From: Nitrososphaerota archaeon | GTDB lineage: Archaea > Thermoproteota > Nitrososphaeria > Nitrososphaerales > Gagatemarchaeaceae | Direction: 5' to 3' | DNA length: 64,000 nt | Assembly (NCBI GenBank): GCA_029785825.1 | Contig: JAFLYY010000001.1 | Location: 558,001 to 622,000, forward strand | In this document: in pieces, positions 51,370-59,884 of the stretch | Position numbering within the stretch: position 1 is the stretch's first letter | How the letters are laid out: each line of letters starts with the position of its first letter | Notes under the pieces: model-generated | What the model saw: the letters and a program-made list of their open reading frames with translations, nothing else | The model's database searches: none | What the model was told of the DNA's origin: nothing | Made by a program: the position numbers and the translations under genes

Positions 51370-52398
51370 CTAAGTCAGCCTCACCCTCGGGTCCATCACG
51401 CCGTACAAAACGTCCGCTATGAAGTTTGCAATGATGACGGCGAAACCCACAATCACCGCGATGGCGATCAAGGCAGGGTAGTCGAGCTGGTAAGCCGCCT
51501 GGACCGCGAAGTAACCAATGCCATGATATGAGAATATGTCCTCCACGACAACGGCTCCTCCCACCGTAGTGGCAAAGGTCAGAGCAAGCAGCGTGATGAT
51601 CGGGATGACAGCGTTCCTGAAAGCGGTGCCCCACACGACCTTGCTCTTCCCCAGTCCCTTCATGTATGCCAGTTTTACGTAGTCTTTGTCGAGGGCGTCC
51701 ACCATTGTAGCCCTCGTCAGCCTTGTTATGCTCCCGAAGCTTATCAGGGCTATGGTGACTGCAGGGAGCATCAGGTGCCGGGCCCAGCTAAACAGGTATG
51801 TCCAGTTGTGTGCCAAGATGGAGTCTATCAACGGAATCCCGGTCACTGGAGCCGGGACGAGGAGCAAGGGGTTGGCGACTCCCCCGGTGGGAAGGAGGTT
51901 CAGATAGTACGCTAGTACGAGTTGGAGGAAGATCCCCACCATAAATGGAGGCGCTGCCCAGGTCGCCAGGTATACGCCCTTCACGCCATAGTCGGCCTTT
52001 GTGTTCCTGTTCGACGCCGCGATCGCTCCGGTGAATATTCCGATGAGCACGCCGCCAAGCGTTCCGAGGATGACCATGTTCAGCGTGATTGGAAAGTACT
52101 CCTCAATCACCAGTATCTCCGGGATGTTGTATATGGTGTCGGTGCCCAGGTTCCCCTGAAAGAAGCCGATCACGTAGTTGACGAACTGGACGTAGATTGG
52201 CTGGGTCAGTCCTAGCCTCTTGGCAAGCGCGAGGAGTTCCTTCGGCGGGAACTTCGGGCCGACGTATATTCTCGCTAGGTCCTCTGGGGTGGGAGCGACG
52301 AGATGTATGATGATGAATATCAGCGCCACCATAAGGAAGACGGTTATGACGGCGTTCACTGCTCTCCTTGCGACGAAGAACAGGAACCCTTGAGCCAT
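51370..52398 (-). CDS. oppB: Oligopeptide ABC transporter permease, OppB/DppB type
   Basis: About 342 residues. First helix AVITVFLMVALIFIIIHL with APTP behind it, QPIYVQFVNYVIGFFQGNLG (OppB family), and EAA-type loop DKDYVKLAYMKGLGKSKVVW. ATG 52398 is chosen; a TTG at 52428 extends it. A TATA-like ACATAAGAA at 52434-52442 lies upstream. First gene of the oppBCDF operon. Confidence 0.92.
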   Translation of the reverse strand: MAQGFLFFVARRAVNAVITVFLMVALIFIIIHLVAPTPEDLARIYVGPKFPPKELLALAKRLGLTQPIYVQFVNYVIGFFQGNLGTDTIYNIPEILVIEEYFPITLNMVILGTLGGVLIGIFTGAIAASNRNTKADYGVKGVYLATWAAPPFMVGIFLQLVLAYYLNLLPTGGVANPLLLVPAPVTGIPLIDSILAHNWTYLFSWARHLMLPAVTIALISFGSITRLTRATMVDALDKDYVKLAYMKGLGKSKVVWGTAFRNAVIPIITLLALTFATTVGGAVVVEDIFSYHGIGYFAVQAAYQLDYPALIAIAVIVGFAVIIANFIADVLYGVMDPRVRLT

Positions 52399-52428
52399 TC
52401 GATTTCTTCGCTCGCGTGCAGTTTCCAA

Positions 52429-52980
52429 TGCCCTTCTTATGTGTTGTTAGCACAATATCTAGGGGGTCGTGGTGGTTGTTCAGCTCTGACCTGCCCGGCG
52501 TTTTTGAAAAAGTCGAGGCTAAGGCTGGCCTGCCGCTCCTCTGGAGAATCTCCTCGGACGACCGAAGACCGGTCTGGAGAGCGGGGACCCCTCGACTCGA
52601 GTCAGACCCAAGGCGCGGCTCAGCCGGAGCGGGGAAGATGGGCTCAGCGGTTCAAACCAGTCCTGGTCTCCGATGTCCTCAGAAACTCTGGAGGCAGGGG
52701 CACGAAGACCGACATGGATCGCGGGAAGTCTTCCTCACGTATGACTTGGGTCGGACAGCAGGTTGCCCATGTACCGTTGTGGGGCCTTGTAATGTCCCTT
52801 CGGCCTTGACCTGAAACGACCTCCAAAAAGTCAGGCCACCGCAGTCTCTGGAGGTTGGTATCTGTGTGGAAACGGCAGCGCTAATCCATATCTATGGTAA
52901 ATGCCCTGTCCCGCAATTGGGCGACTTTCGGCTCTGATAACAAACGTTATATTTTCCCACAAACGAACACTTACCGTGAT
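52429..52980. other. Divergent regulatory region between oppB and the wHTH gene
   Basis: About 550 bases without a recognisable protein. It holds the oppB TATA-like element near 52434-52442, a T-run (GTTTTTGAAAAA) at 52499-52509, and the TATA box of the wHTH gene, GTTATATTTT at 52946-52955. The long spacer may carry operator sites for the regulator. Confidence 0.4.
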
Positions 52981-53238
52981 TTGGCGCTAAGAGGAGGATT
53001 CTCTATCCGGGGCCCTTTCAGACTTAGACTGCTGTATCATCTCGTTGTGCGCCCAAGGACCCCGACCGAGCTTGCTAGCCTGGAAAACAAGCATCTGAGT
53101 GACGTAAGCAGGGGGCTGAGCCTCCTACGGAAGGATGGGCTGGTCCGATGCGAGTCGACCGGCGCCAGGGAACGGTACTACAAGCTCACTCAGGAAGGGT
53201 ATATACTCCTCTATGCAAGTATGCGCCAGGGCAGATAA
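52981..53238 (+). CDS. Winged-helix transcriptional regulator (ArsR/MarR-like)
   Basis: 85 residues from TTG 52981: helix-turn-helix with RTPTELASLENKHLSDVSRG as the recognition segment, followed by SLLRKDGLVRCES and the wing ARERYYKLTQEGYIL. The start is set by the TATA box GTTATATTTT about 30 bases upstream; the longer open frame from 52894 would begin before that promoter. Lying between divergent oppB and downstream oppA, it probably controls peptide uptake. Confidence 0.75.
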   Translation: MALRGGFSIRGPFRLRLLYHLVVRPRTPTELASLENKHLSDVSRGLSLLRKDGLVRCESTGARERYYKLTQEGYILLYASMRQGR

Positions 53239-53286
53239 TTCCGATGCCAGCGACAGTCGGCGCTTTCCACCCTCTGTGTTAACAAT

Positions 53287-53299
53287 TCTTATATAATCT
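53287..53299 (+). promoter_or_regulatory. TATA-type promoter of oppA
   Basis: CTTATATAATC at 53288-53298 lies about 23 bases before the GTG at 53316 (or 29 before the ATG at 53322). It is the strongest-looking TATA box in the window. Confidence 0.7.
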
Positions 53300-53315
53300 G
53301 GAAGGCGGTTATAGC

Positions 53316-55445
53316 GTGAGAATGAATATCACTTCACGTAAAGCGATAAGCGCTACAGTCACAGTCGCAATCATCGTAGTCATCCTCGTCATCGCTGGCG
53401 TCGCGGCCTTCGTCGTCTTCGTCCCGTCGGGACAGAAGACTACGAGCTCCACGGTGCCACCGACCACCACGACACCGACCACCACGACACCGACCACCAC
53501 GACACCCACGACGACAACCTATGGTCCGCAAAACTCGAGCGTGCTGGTTGACGAGTCCACCGGGACCGCGCCAGACTCGATGGACCCAGGTTATGCGTTC
53601 TACTCGCAGGATGTCAACATCATCAACGCCCTCTACCAGGACCTGGTGATGTACAACGGGTCAAGCAACGTCATCGTGCCTGTTGTAGCCTCTAGCTATG
53701 CGATCTCCACCAACGGAATGACTGATGTCTTCCAGATCAGACCAGGTGTCACCTTCTCCGACGGTACGCCGGTCTCTGGGTATGACGCGTGGTTCTCAGT
53801 AGTACGCATGATCTACATGAACGCGCCTACAGGCATCAGCTTCTCGAACTGGGAACAGATCAGCTACAGCGCGAGCTCCTACTCCTTCGGCACCTTCGGC
53901 AACCAAATCCCGTTCGGTCTGAGGGAGGCAATTCACAGCGTAACCGGTCTGAACACAGCAGCCAACACGACAGCGGCAGAGAACCTGGCGGTCTCTGTGC
54001 TGAACCAGATGCTTTCAAACTTCAGCCCACAGACCAACTCGACACAGGCGTCCATCATACAGTACGCCAACCAGGCCTTCTCGGCCAACTCCACCTCCAT
54101 CACAGCCAACTATCTGGTGCCCATGGCCGCGTTCGGTCCGCAACTCTTCGCAGGGTTTGACGGAGCTCAGGTCATAGAGCCGGCGAACGTCGACGCCCAC
54201 GGTGGGGTCTCGAACAACACGGCGAACTCGTATCTGAACATCCACGGCGGCATCGGCAGTGGGCCATATGTAGTCAGGTCTTTGGGGCCAGGCGACAACC
54301 CTGTCGTACTGCAAGCTACGCCCAACTACTGGGGCGGAAGCTCTTCCCAGACCAATCTCCCAGCACTGGCCAAGCCAGCCCACATCAATACCATCATAGT
54401 CGCACCATATTCGAATGATGCCCAAGCCGAAGCGGACTTCGGGTCCAACAAGGCCCAGATTTCAGCCGAGGCCGCGCTGAACTACAACGCGATGTACGAC
54501 TCCCTGCCTGCGAACGTCAGGGCGCACTACGCGTTCAACCAGGTGTTCAGAGGCATCGGGCTATTCGACTTCGAACTGTCCCTAGAAATGAACATGTGGT
54601 CTGCTCCGACCAACTACACGTCGTTCAGGCTAGGTATGGGCAATGCAATCAACTACACTGCCCTCAACGAGCCTGGCATCTTCAACGGGACATACTACGC
54701 AGGCTACTACCTCGGGCCCTTGACCCAGGCATACGCCTACTACAACCCTGGCAACCTGCCAGAACCCATCCAGAACCTTACGGCGGCGTTCCTCGACTTC
54801 AACCAGTTCGGGCTCCAGTCCCATCAGTGGATGGTGACGACCTCTCCGATCACCCTGTCCAACGGCACAACGATCGCGTCCGGGACGGAGTACGGTGACC
54901 AAAGCGGAACCCAGCTACAACCATTCAAACTCTACTACGCCATCCCGCTCACAGGCGCTCTCGAAGTCTCACTGACGGTGATTTCGAGTGACCTGCAAAC
55001 CTTCGGCGTCTATGCGAACCCATTCGGGACCACGACGACCCAACTTGACATCCTCGACGGCAGCAAGTACACCTATCCTGTCATCCAGTACATCGGTTGG
55101 GGAGCGGACTACAACAATCCGTTCACACAGATGTTCTTCCCACTGATGACGCCATCTCCCTTCAACGGGTACTTCACCAACTCGACTGTGAACAACGAAG
55201 CGCTAGCATGCCAATTCCCATCCTCCGCGGCAGCCGCAACGACCTGCTCGGAGAATCTCTACAAGTATGCGGCCCAGAACCAGATATGGATCTGGTCGCC
55301 CATACCCCAGATACCCGCTGGGCAACCCGGTGCGGGCACTCCTACGAACTTCTTCTTCGTCCAGCCCTATGTGCAGGGATGGAATTTCAACCAGTTCGTG
55401 GGCGGCTTCTACAACCTAGTCTACTACTCTCCAGTCACAATCTAG
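53316..55445 (+). CDS. oppA: Extracellular solute-binding protein, family 5 (OppA-like)
   Basis: 709 residues. An N-terminal hydrophobic anchor (AISATVTVAIIVVILVIAG) is followed by a low-complexity TTTTP linker and then a bi-lobed peptide-binding domain (SMDPGYAFYSQDVNIINALY, FQIRPGVTFSDGTPVSGYDA). It would present peptides to the OppBCDF importer on the outer face of the membrane. Asn- and Thr-rich composition suits a glycosylated surface protein. GTG at 53316 is used; ATG 53322 is also possible. Less GC-rich than neighbouring genes. Confidence 0.88.
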   Translation: MRMNITSRKAISATVTVAIIVVILVIAGVAAFVVFVPSGQKTTSSTVPPTTTTPTTTTPTTTTPTTTTYGPQNSSVLVDESTGTAPDSMDPGYAFYSQDVNIINALYQDLVMYNGSSNVIVPVVASSYAISTNGMTDVFQIRPGVTFSDGTPVSGYDAWFSVVRMIYMNAPTGISFSNWEQISYSASSYSFGTFGNQIPFGLREAIHSVTGLNTAANTTAAENLAVSVLNQMLSNFSPQTNSTQASIIQYANQAFSANSTSITANYLVPMAAFGPQLFAGFDGAQVIEPANVDAHGGVSNNTANSYLNIHGGIGSGPYVVRSLGPGDNPVVLQATPNYWGGSSSQTNLPALAKPAHINTIIVAPYSNDAQAEADFGSNKAQISAEAALNYNAMYDSLPANVRAHYAFNQVFRGIGLFDFELSLEMNMWSAPTNYTSFRLGMGNAINYTALNEPGIFNGTYYAGYYLGPLTQAYAYYNPGNLPEPIQNLTAAFLDFNQFGLQSHQWMVTTSPITLSNGTTIASGTEYGDQSGTQLQPFKLYYAIPLTGALEVSLTVISSDLQTFGVYANPFGTTTTQLDILDGSKYTYPVIQYIGWGADYNNPFTQMFFPLMTPSPFNGYFTNSTVNNEALACQFPSSAAAATTCSENLYKYAAQNQIWIWSPIPQIPAGQPGAGTPTNFFFVQPYVQGWNFNQFVGGFYNLVYYSPVTI
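53461..53505 (+). repeat. 15-bp tandem repeat encoding TTTTP
   Basis: Three perfect copies of CGACCACCACGACAC in tandem, with a decayed fourth. They encode the Thr/Pro stalk between the membrane anchor and the binding domain of OppA. Slippage could change stalk length by five residues. Confidence 0.9.
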
Positions 55446-55476
55446 ACAGTCCTGGGCCGGAAGGCTCGGGATCCCT

Positions 55477-55490
55477 CTTCTGTTTTTGAA
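55477..55490 (+). terminator. Possible T-run terminator after oppA
   Basis: CTTCTGTTTTTGAA, with five T residues at 55483-55487, lies about 35 bases past the oppA stop. Archaeal transcription can end at such runs without a hairpin. Confidence 0.35.
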
Positions 55491-55601
55491 AACCGCAGCG
55501 GAGGCTGTGGACAACCTTTTGAGCATCCGGAAAGAAGGAACGCACGTGCGCGTCCGCATCAGCTTATCCGCGACTGGACCGCTTGAGCCGGGAGCATAGA
55601 C

Positions 55602-55958
55602 TTGGCTAGGCGAAAGCCAAAGGACGGACCTCAGACAGAAGAGTCCCAGCCGGCGATAGCGAGGATCTGGCACGGGGTCACGCCCAAATCGAAGCGGGAC
55701 GAGTTCATCCACTATGTGGGTGCCACCGGGATGAAGGAGATCAAGAGCTCAAAGGGGAACAGAGGGGCGTATCTCTTCACGCGCGACGTCGGAGACAACA
55801 CCGAGTTCGTGGTCATCTCCCTGTGGGACTCGGAGGACGCCATCCAGGAGTTCACCGGGGCCGACATCAAGAAGGCGAAGTACTATAGGAGGGACAGCGA
55901 GTTCCTGGCCGAGCTGGAGCCGGGAGTCGCCCATTTCCACGTGGCGAGTAAGGTCTAG
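55602..55958 (+). CDS. ABM-type (antibiotic biosynthesis monooxygenase) dimeric alpha+beta barrel protein
   Basis: 118 residues. IARIWHGVTPKSKRDEFIHY, a Gly-rich turn, FVVISLWDSEDAIQEFTGAD and AKYYRRDSEFL follow the ABM fold pattern, where such proteins act as cofactor-free oxygenases, heme-degrading enzymes or unknown dimeric proteins. The N-terminal 15 residues are basic. TTG start, with a TATA-like GCTTATCC about 37 bases upstream. Function cannot be fixed from sequence. Confidence 0.65.
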   Translation: MARRKPKDGPQTEESQPAIARIWHGVTPKSKRDEFIHYVGATGMKEIKSSKGNRGAYLFTRDVGDNTEFVVISLWDSEDAIQEFTGADIKKAKYYRRDSEFLAELEPGVAHFHVASKV

Positions 55959-55972
55959 GCGCGTAGGATGGC

Positions 55973-57232
55973 TCAGGGATGGAACTGCCGTGCGAGGCGA
56001 TGCCGGCCCTTCGAGAGAAGGACAGTCGCGGGAAGGGGCCTCATGTTGTATGTGCTTGCCATGGACGTGCCGTAGGCTCCTGTGTCGAGGACGGCCAGCA
56101 GGTCGCCCTGGGCGAGCCTTACCCCGAGCTTCCTTCCCGACCCGAACACGTCTGTCGTCTCGCACACCGGCCCCCCAATGTCGTAGGACGCTCCTGACTC
56201 TGTATAGTCGGCCACACGGGCAGGCACTATGTCGTGGTAAGCCCCGTAGAGGGCGGGTCTGATGAAGTCGTTCATCCCGGCGTCCACAAGAGCCCACGAT
56301 GTCGTCCCCGCCTTCTTCACGTAGTTCACCTTGGTGAGCATGACCGTGGAGTCTGCTACTATCGACCTCCCGAGCTCGAACACCAGCCTGGCGTTCCTGT
56401 CACCTCCGAGCTGGGAGAAGGTCCCTGCAGTAGCCTCCGCGTAACCCTCGAACCCCAGGGCCCCGGCCCCTCCAGTGTAGTCGACTCCTAGGCCCCCGCC
56501 GAAGTTGAACTCTATGATTTCAGTCCCGACTTTCCGGAGCTCGTCTGCCAAGCGGACGAGTTCTTCAGCCTCCTTCCTGAATACCTCGGCGTCAGCTACC
56601 TGAGATCCAACGTGCGAATGCAGGCCGACGACCCTGACATGCTTCAGTCTCGGCGCTATTTCCGTGCAGAATTTCACTACCTCCTCTCTGGGGACGCCGA
56701 ACTTGTGGTTGCTGCTGCCAGTCGCCAGCCCTGGGTGGGTGGCAGCCGCGATGTCAAAGTTGACCCTGAACCCCACCTTGCAGCGGCCGACTCCCAGCGT
56801 TTCGCAGAGTGCGTCTATGTCCAACATTTCCTGGGTCGACTCGGCGTTGATCATGCCGACCTTCCCCTTGATGGCGGCCGTGAGCTCCCCCTTCGACTTG
56901 CTCGGTCCGTCGAACACCACGTTCTCATGGCTCACTCCGACGGCGCCGGCTAGCTCGATCCCCGCGACGGAGACGATAGTAGCGCCTGCTCCGAGCCGGG
57001 CGAGCGACTCCACAACCTCCGCAGTGGAGTTCGACTTGTACGCGAAGGCGACGAGGCATCGCCCGTGCCTGGAAGCGAGCGCCTTGGCTGCGCTGTTGTA
57101 TCTCTCTTCGACCCTGTCCAGGTCGGTCACGTAGAGGGGGGTGCCATACTCCTCGGCCAGTTCTCCTGCGGGGACCCCTCCGACGCTGAGGGTCCCCTTC
57201 CCCATCCTGAGGTGAGGCCTGCGGTCTTCCAA
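55973..57232 (-). CDS. lysA: Diaminopimelate decarboxylase
   Basis: 419 residues of the fold-III PLP decarboxylase family, converting meso-diaminopimelate to lysine. PLP-lysine in LVAFAYKSNSTAEV, HSHVGSQVADAEVF, the glycine loop FNFGGGLGVDY, and the active-site Cys in GGPVCETTDVFGSG typical of LysA. Since many relatives make lysine through the LysW-aminoadipate route, a free-standing LysA could serve DAP salvage; a biosynthetic DAP pathway elsewhere is the alternative. Start GTG/ATG at 57232, with TTAAGG-type AT-rich DNA upstream. Confidence 0.9.
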   Translation of the reverse strand: MEDRRPHLRMGKGTLSVGGVPAGELAEEYGTPLYVTDLDRVEERYNSAAKALASRHGRCLVAFAYKSNSTAEVVESLARLGAGATIVSVAGIELAGAVGVSHENVVFDGPSKSKGELTAAIKGKVGMINAESTQEMLDIDALCETLGVGRCKVGFRVNFDIAAATHPGLATGSSNHKFGVPREEVVKFCTEIAPRLKHVRVVGLHSHVGSQVADAEVFRKEAEELVRLADELRKVGTEIIEFNFGGGLGVDYTGGAGALGFEGYAEATAGTFSQLGGDRNARLVFELGRSIVADSTVMLTKVNYVKKAGTTSWALVDAGMNDFIRPALYGAYHDIVPARVADYTESGASYDIGGPVCETTDVFGSGRKLGVRLAQGDLLAVLDTGAYGTSMASTYNMRPLPATVLLSKGRHRLARQFHP

Positions 57233-57278
57233 ACTCTGTCCCGCCTCCGCCGGACGGCTTCGAACCTTAAGGGTTAAA

Positions 57279-57998
57279 ATGACTCCCAGCCTCTCGCGAG
57301 ACGTGAAAGGCGTCGTCGTCGGGGTCGCGGACCTGAGGCGAAAGCCCAGGTTCCGTTCCGAGAGGACCTCTCAGCTGGTCTACGGGGAAGAGCTGAAGAT
57401 ACTCGGCACCGAGGAAGGGTACTGTCGGGTCGTTGGCCCGGACAAGCTCGAGGGGTACATGCAAAAGACCCTGTTGGGGGATCTCGAGGGAGACCGCGCG
57501 TACAAGGTCGCGTCCAGGCAGAGGGCAGACTGCCTCCTCCTCCCCTTCGGCTCATACCTGAGCGAGGCGGAAGCGAAACGATACAAGCTCCCGGCCAGGG
57601 CGCTGGTCCCCATAGAGGAGAGGTTCGAACCCGCAAGCCTGAGCGAGCGGTTCCTGGGGGTCCCATATCTGTGGGGCGGGACGTCTGACTTCGGCTACGA
57701 CTGCTCGGGGTTCACCCAGAGGCTCTTCCGCTATTCAGGGAAGGAGCTTCCGAGGAACTCGAACTGGCAGAGGGACGCCGGGACGAAGGTGAAGGACTTC
57801 GACCACGCGAAGAGGGGAGACCTGGTCTTCTTCAGCGGCCACGTGGCGATGCACCTGGGGAACCGGGTGATAATACACGCGAACCTGAGCCACGGAGGGG
57901 TGTCGACCACCGACCTTGCCGACGGGGGAGACTACTCGCGCCGCCTGATGGCGGTGTTCCAGGGGATCAGGCGCTTCGAAGGGGACGACTTCGGCTGA
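57279..57998 (+). CDS. NlpC/P60 cysteine peptidase with SH3-like domain (YkfC-like)
   Basis: 239 residues. An SH3b-like N-terminal half (VADLRRKPRFRSERTSQLVY, EGYCRVVGPDKLEGYM) precedes the NlpC/P60 domain: FLGVPYLWGGTSDFGYDCSG with Cys142, SGHVAMHLGN with His188 and IIHANLS with His200. The WGG-S-GYDCSG opening is as in YkfC, which cuts gamma-D-Glu/diaminopimelate bonds of recycled murein peptides. No signal peptide or membrane helix, so it is cytoplasmic and cannot attack a cell wall from outside. The 3' end overlaps convergent DUF1028 by 32 bases. Confidence 0.88.
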   Translation: MTPSLSRDVKGVVVGVADLRRKPRFRSERTSQLVYGEELKILGTEEGYCRVVGPDKLEGYMQKTLLGDLEGDRAYKVASRQRADCLLLPFGSYLSEAEAKRYKLPARALVPIEERFEPASLSERFLGVPYLWGGTSDFGYDCSGFTQRLFRYSGKELPRNSNWQRDAGTKVKDFDHAKRGDLVFFSGHVAMHLGNRVIIHANLSHGGVSTTDLADGGDYSRRLMAVFQGIRRFEGDDFG

Positions 57999-58887
57999 TC
58001 TGCCGTAGCACCGAGGGGTCCAGGGCGGAGACCCCAGTCTTGACCAGCCCCCTGGTCACCCTGACCCAGTTCCTGTCTTCGGCGCACACTTCTTTGAGCA
58101 TCCTGACGCCCCTGGCCCTGTCCCTCCCCGAAGACACGAGGCCGATGGCCACCCAGTACTTCAGCTCGAGCACCTCTGGCACGAGTTTCATCCCCTTGCT
58201 GTAAGCGGCGAGCGCGTCGTCCATCTTCCCTGAGCTCAGCCTGTCGTCCCCCTGGTCCACCCAACCGTACCCCTCATGGTAGCGGAGGAGCCTCCTCATC
58301 TCCTTCAGGGGGTCTGGGTGGTCCTCTACCCTCAGGTCGACGAGCCTCCCCTCCCACCGGTTCGGAGACGCCTTCGGGCCTACCACGACCATCGCCGCCG
58401 ACTGCCTCCCGCGAAGGTCGCCGCCGGCACCCTCCCCTGCCTCGAGGGCCCTCATCAGCCGCTCCTTCAGGGGGAGGGCTGGGCTGCTCTCGAAGGCGCG
58501 GCGCATCTCCGTCCAGACCCTCCTGCTCTTCATTATGTTCCCCTGGCAGCTGACCCCTCCCCCGACGGCGGACCCAGCCTCCGGTATGCACTTCTTCCCG
58601 GTATGCGAGGCGACCAGCCCTTTCGAGTCCACCATCGCGACCTGCCTGTGCTCAGGCTTCGTGTCAGCGGCAAGCAGGGCCCGCAGGGCCCCTGGCGCGC
58701 TCATCCCTGCCGCCATGAGCTCCAACCCCAGCGGCCCGTACCTCACGTCAAGCATCGCCTGGGTGGCGACCGCCCCGACCCCCGCCCGTGCCCAGGAGAC
58801 CGCCGAGCCGACAGAGAAGTAGTGAGACTGGACTGCGACTCCCATCTCGCCGGTCCTCGCGTCCCTGGCGACGATAGAATAGGTCAG
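57967..58887 (-). CDS. DUF1028-family protein, apparently starting at CTG
   Basis: About 307 residues. The DUF1028 core is plain: GEMGVAVQSHYFSVGSAVSW, RAGVGAVATQAMLDVRYGPL, SHTGKKCIPEAGSAVGGGVS and LKERLMRALEAGEGAGGDLR. DUF1028 belongs to Ntn-type hydrolase folds, in which Thr at position 2 is conserved (MTYSIVARD). Here that residue is preceded by a CTG codon at 58885-58887, with a stop three codons upstream in frame; the first ATG (58845) would remove 14 residues including the Thr. The C-terminal about 100 residues are helical and TPR-like, replacing the peptidoglycan-binding tail found in some relatives. Confidence 0.7.
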   Translation of the reverse strand: MTYSIVARDARTGEMGVAVQSHYFSVGSAVSWARAGVGAVATQAMLDVRYGPLGLELMAAGMSAPGALRALLAADTKPEHRQVAMVDSKGLVASHTGKKCIPEAGSAVGGGVSCQGNIMKSRRVWTEMRRAFESSPALPLKERLMRALEAGEGAGGDLRGRQSAAMVVVGPKASPNRWEGRLVDLRVEDHPDPLKEMRRLLRYHEGYGWVDQGDDRLSSGKMDDALAAYSKGMKLVPEVLELKYWVAIGLVSSGRDRARGVRMLKEVCAEDRNWVRVTRGLVKTGVSALDPSVLRQISRSRPLRSA

Positions 58888-58913
58888 CGCTCTTCACCGC
58901 GGCTTTCGGGGAA

Positions 58914-58927
58914 CTGATTATAAAACG
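58914..58927. promoter_or_regulatory. Shared TATA box between DUF1028 and the DapB-like gene
   Basis: TGATTATAAAACG is the only AT-rich element in the 61-base gap. It is centred about 28 bases before the ATG at 58949 on the plus strand and about 34 bases before the CTG at 58887 on the minus strand. Confidence 0.65.
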
Positions 58928-58948
58928 TCGGCGCAGGCCGCCCTGCCC

Positions 58949-59884
58949 ATGGTCAAGGTCGTACTCTGCGGCATGGGCGCAATCGGAACTGAGATTCTGA
59001 AGCATCTGACGGAAAGAGGGCACGAAGTGGTCGCCGTAGTCGACCCTGACCCGGCCAAGGCGGAGAAGACGGTCGCGGAACTGACGGGGCTCCCCCTTGG
59101 GGTGAGGGTGCATCCGTCGATACAGCAGGCCCCTCTTGCCGGTGCAGAGGTGGCTGTGTATTCAGCGCGGTCCAGGGTGGGTGACGTCGCCGCAGATATC
59201 GGGGCGCTCCTGGCCGCGGGGCTCGACGTGGTCACGACCTCAGAGGAGATGGCGTACCCCAGCCACGCAGGGGCTGACGAAGCGGCAAAGCTCGGCGCGC
59301 TCGCCAAGGAGAAAGGGGTTAGCCTGGTGGGCGTGGGGGTCAACCCAGGGTTTGTCATGGACTGGGTCCCGGCCGTGGTGGCTTCGGCTTCGAAGAGCCC
59401 TACGAGGATACACATAGTGAGGAGCGTCGACGTCTCTCGACGGCGCCCACAGCTCCAGAGGAAGGTGGGGGTCGGACTCAGCCGCTCGGAGTTCGACAAG
59501 AAGCTCGCAGAGGGGAGGCTTGGCCACATAGGGCTCGCGGAGTCGGCCCATCTGGTTGCGCTCTCGCTCGGGGAGAAGCTGGAGGACATCGATGAGGGGG
59601 TCTTCCCGGTCCTCGGCTCGGAAGATTACGTAATGGGGGTGAGGCAGTTCGCGGAAGGGAGGGGAGGGAAGTGCCAGATCCGCCTCGACCTCGAGATGAC
59701 GACCACCTCCGCGGACTTCGACGTGATAGAGGTCACGGGGGACCCGTCGATCAAGGTCAGGTTCGAGAAGGGGGTCTTCGGGGACTCGGCGACGGTCGCA
59801 ATGGTGGTGCACGGCGTCGAGAGGATAGGGAAGGCACCTGCTGGGCTGATCACCGTCCTCGACCTGCCGTTGTCGGGCCGCTGA
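58949..59884 (+). CDS. DapB-like NAD(P)-dependent dehydrogenase (dihydrodipicolinate reductase / diaminopentanoate dehydrogenase type)
   Basis: 311 residues. Rossmann motif VVLCGMGAIGTEILKHL, EVVAVVDPDPAKAEK (acidic end of strand 2), TTSEEMAYPSHAG, GVGVNPGFVMDWVPAVV and the C-terminal domain (HIVRSVDVSRRRPQLQRKVG). It resembles the DapB-fold enzymes that act on diamino acids, including 2,4-diaminopentanoate dehydrogenase, rather than true DapB. With LysA next door, a diamino-acid substrate is plausible. Leaderless ATG. Confidence 0.72.
   Translation: MVKVVLCGMGAIGTEILKHLTERGHEVVAVVDPDPAKAEKTVAELTGLPLGVRVHPSIQQAPLAGAEVAVYSARSRVGDVAADIGALLAAGLDVVTTSEEMAYPSHAGADEAAKLGALAKEKGVSLVGVGVNPGFVMDWVPAVVASASKSPTRIHIVRSVDVSRRRPQLQRKVGVGLSRSEFDKKLAEGRLGHIGLAESAHLVALSLGEKLEDIDEGVFPVLGSEDYVMGVRQFAEGRGGKCQIRLDLEMTTTSADFDVIEVTGDPSIKVRFEKGVFGDSATVAMVVHGVERIGKAPAGLITVLDLPLSGR

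Noticed and set aside
52303-52814. Open frames within the long oppB upstream region
   Set aside because: They have no protein-like composition, overlap the oppB start and lack a plausible start signal.
57279-57998. Secreted cell-wall hydrolase used against bacteria
   Set aside because: The NlpC/P60 protein has no signal peptide, lipobox or membrane helix, so an exported lytic role is not supported.
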